NCBI RefSeq assembly: GCF_000013225.1
Contig: NC_007776.1
Location: 1,579,001-1,643,000 of the forward strand
Length of the DNA: 64,000 bases
Source: Synechococcus sp. JA-2-3B'a(2-13)
GTDB taxonomy: Bacteria; Cyanobacteriota; Cyanobacteriia; Thermostichales; Thermostichaceae
Reading direction: 5' to 3'
In this document: in pieces, positions 62,822 to 64,000 of the stretch
How positions within the stretch are numbered: position 1 is the stretch's first letter
How the letters are laid out: the number at the start of each line of letters is the position of its first letter
Translations under genes and position numbers: made by a program
The notes under the pieces: model-generated
Told to the model about the DNA's origin: nothing
Databases searched by the model: none
Seen by the model: the letters and a program-made list of their open reading frames with translations, nothing else

Positions 62822-63958
62822 TCAAGACGCCCCTAAAGCTGGGAGGGTAACGGATTCTACAGCCGCCTGAATGTCTGCCAATTCCACCTGGTCGGTCAGC
62901 TCGGCCTGGCCGATGCGGCGGGGCAGAACGAAGCGAATCCGCCCCTGTTTGACTTTCTTGTCGGCCTGCATTGCCTGCAGCACTGCCTCCCAAGGGATCC
63001 CGGCAGGCCACCGGCTGGGCAATCCTGCTTTCTCGATCAGGCGTCGTTGCCGCTCCGCCTCGGCGGCGCTCCACCAACCCAGGCGGCGGGCGATCTCCCC
63101 GGCAGCTACCATGCCGATGGCGACAGCTTCTCCGTGCAGATAGCGGCGGTAGCCGGTGGCAGCTTCTAGGGCATGGCCGAGGGTATGGCCGTAGTTGAGG
63201 ATGGCCCGCAGGCCCGCTTCTTTCTCGTCCTGCTGCACCACCCAGGCTTTGCACTCGGCACAGCGGCGCAGCAGGTAGTGCAAGTCTGCGGGAGTAAAGT
63301 CGGTATAGCGGCTCAGTTGGGGTCGATCTTCCAAAAACTCAAATAGGTCGGCAGCCTGAATCACGCCGTATTTGATCACCTCTGCCAAAGCCGAAGTAAA
63401 CTCCCGTGGGGGCAGAGTTTTCAGCACCGTCGGGTCAATCCACACCAGGCGCGGCTGATAAAACGCCCCAATGAGGTTTTTCCCGCCAGGATGGTTGACA
63501 CCGGTCTTGCCGCCGATGGCCGCATCCACCATGGCCAAAAGTGAGGTGGGCACCTGCACAAAAGGGATCCCGCGCAGCCAGGTGGCGGCAGCAAACCCCA
63601 CCATGTCGCCAATGACCCCCCCTCCTAGAGCCACCAAGGTGGAGGAGCGCTCCAGGCCAAAGGCTAGGGCGGCGTCGTAGATCTTGGCCACCGAGCGCAG
63701 GGTTTTGTAGCGTTCGCCGGCAGGCAATAGGCAGAGGTGGGCGGCAAACCCCGCTTGTTGCAGCCCCTGCAGCAACTTCTCGGCAAAGTGTTTGGCAATG
63801 CCGGGATGGCTCACCACCAGAGCCTTGCCGGAAAGCCCTCTAGCTCGCATTTGGGATCCCAGCTGGATGAGGCTGTGGCCAGGGGGGCCTTCGGCAGACT
63901 GGAGGAGAATATCGTAGGAGCTGTGGGGAAGCTTGACAGGGATCAGATAGAGATCCAT
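62822..63958 (-). CDS. aroB: 3-dehydroquinate synthase
   Basis: AroB carries out the second shikimate-pathway step, forming dehydroquinate from DAHP. The 378-residue protein shows [53 protein letters not shown] and the metal-binding [11 protein letters not shown] and [11 protein letters not shown]. It starts the aroB-asd pair. aroC is elsewhere in the window. Confidence 0.95.
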   Translation of the reverse strand: MDLYLIPVKLPHSSYDILLQSAEGPPGHSLIQLGSQMRARGLSGKALVVSHPGIAKHFAEKLLQGLQQAGFAAHLCLLPAGERYKTLRSVAKIYDAALAFGLERSSTLVALGGGVIGDMVGFAAATWLRGIPFVQVPTSLLAMVDAAIGGKTGVNHPGGKNLIGAFYQPRLVWIDPTVLKTLPPREFTSALAEVIKYGVIQAADLFEFLEDRPQLSRYTDFTPADLHYLLRRCAECKAWVVQQDEKEAGLRAILNYGHTLGHALEAATGYRRYLHGEAVAIGMVAAGEIARRLGWWSAAEAERQRRLIEKAGLPSRWPAGIPWEAVLQAMQADKKVKQGRIRFVLPRRIGQAELTDQVELADIQAAVESVTLPALGAS

Positions 63959-64000
63959 GCGTGTCGGTCCTGGGGGGCGGGATCCAGTGTGGCATGTTCT

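Overview
The window is a gene-dense, GC-rich stretch of a cyanobacterial chromosome. Evidence for a cyanobacterium: psbO (photosystem II manganese-stabilising protein), petJ (cytochrome c6), a DevBCA exporter, DUF4327 and DUF3598 proteins, serine/threonine kinases fused to TPR or pentapeptide repeats, and dnaN next to the replication origin. The octamer GGGATCCC occurs extremely often, inside and outside genes, where many cyanobacteria would have HIP1 (GCGATCGC). Together with the gene set this suggests a hot-spring Synechococcus of the JA-3-3Ab / JA-2-3B'a type; that assignment is inference.

Layout. 1-9.8 kb: partial HTH protein, two small envelope proteins, trpB, an AMMECR1-domain protein, coaX, aroC, radA, a Uma2-family gene and lysS. 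9.9-16.9 kb (minus strand): a very large kinase-TPR protein, then a copper locus read petJ, a His/Met decapeptide-repeat protein, a YcnI-like protein and a CopC-CopD fusion. 17-24 kb: dnaG, alaS and a pentapeptide kinase; the last two lie between inverted copies of a small noncoding element. 24.5-30.1 kb: an accessory segment bounded by tRNA-Asp and tRNA-Pro. It holds an aldo/keto reductase, a DUF4258/DUF2283 toxin-antitoxin-like pair, a gamma-glutamylcyclotransferase-like gene and a 783-residue DEDDh exonuclease fused to a P-loop NTPase. 30-36 kb: rpsB, tsf, an amidohydrolase, queG and an AAA+ protein with an altered Walker B. 36-41 kb: dnaN, an origin of replication with many DnaA boxes and a DnaA-trio, and the (p)ppGpp synthetase/hydrolase. 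41-48 kb: pyk, a GvpF/L protein overlapping a nucleotidyltransferase, hisG and psbO. 48-57 kb: FAD oxidoreductase, GDP-fucose synthase, devBCA, murC and murB. 57-64 kb: small conserved genes, a lipase-like hydrolase, a ZIP transporter, an IS5-family element lying against a truncated Pro-Thr-linked surface protein, asd and aroB.

Three things stand out. (1) A 24-bp element encoding GLRPANAI in one frame is dispersed through the window. It sits in frame inside trpB, the AMMECR1 gene, the Uma2 gene (twice), the TPR kinase and copCD, often as a tandem dimer. (2) The copper locus contains a 115-residue protein with His43, His53, His63, Met73, Met83, Met93 and Met103 at exact ten-residue spacing. 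(3) The DEDDh exonuclease-NTPase fusion resembles a single-gene defence protein, but I cannot match it to a named system.

All family calls come from reading motifs; no database search was possible.
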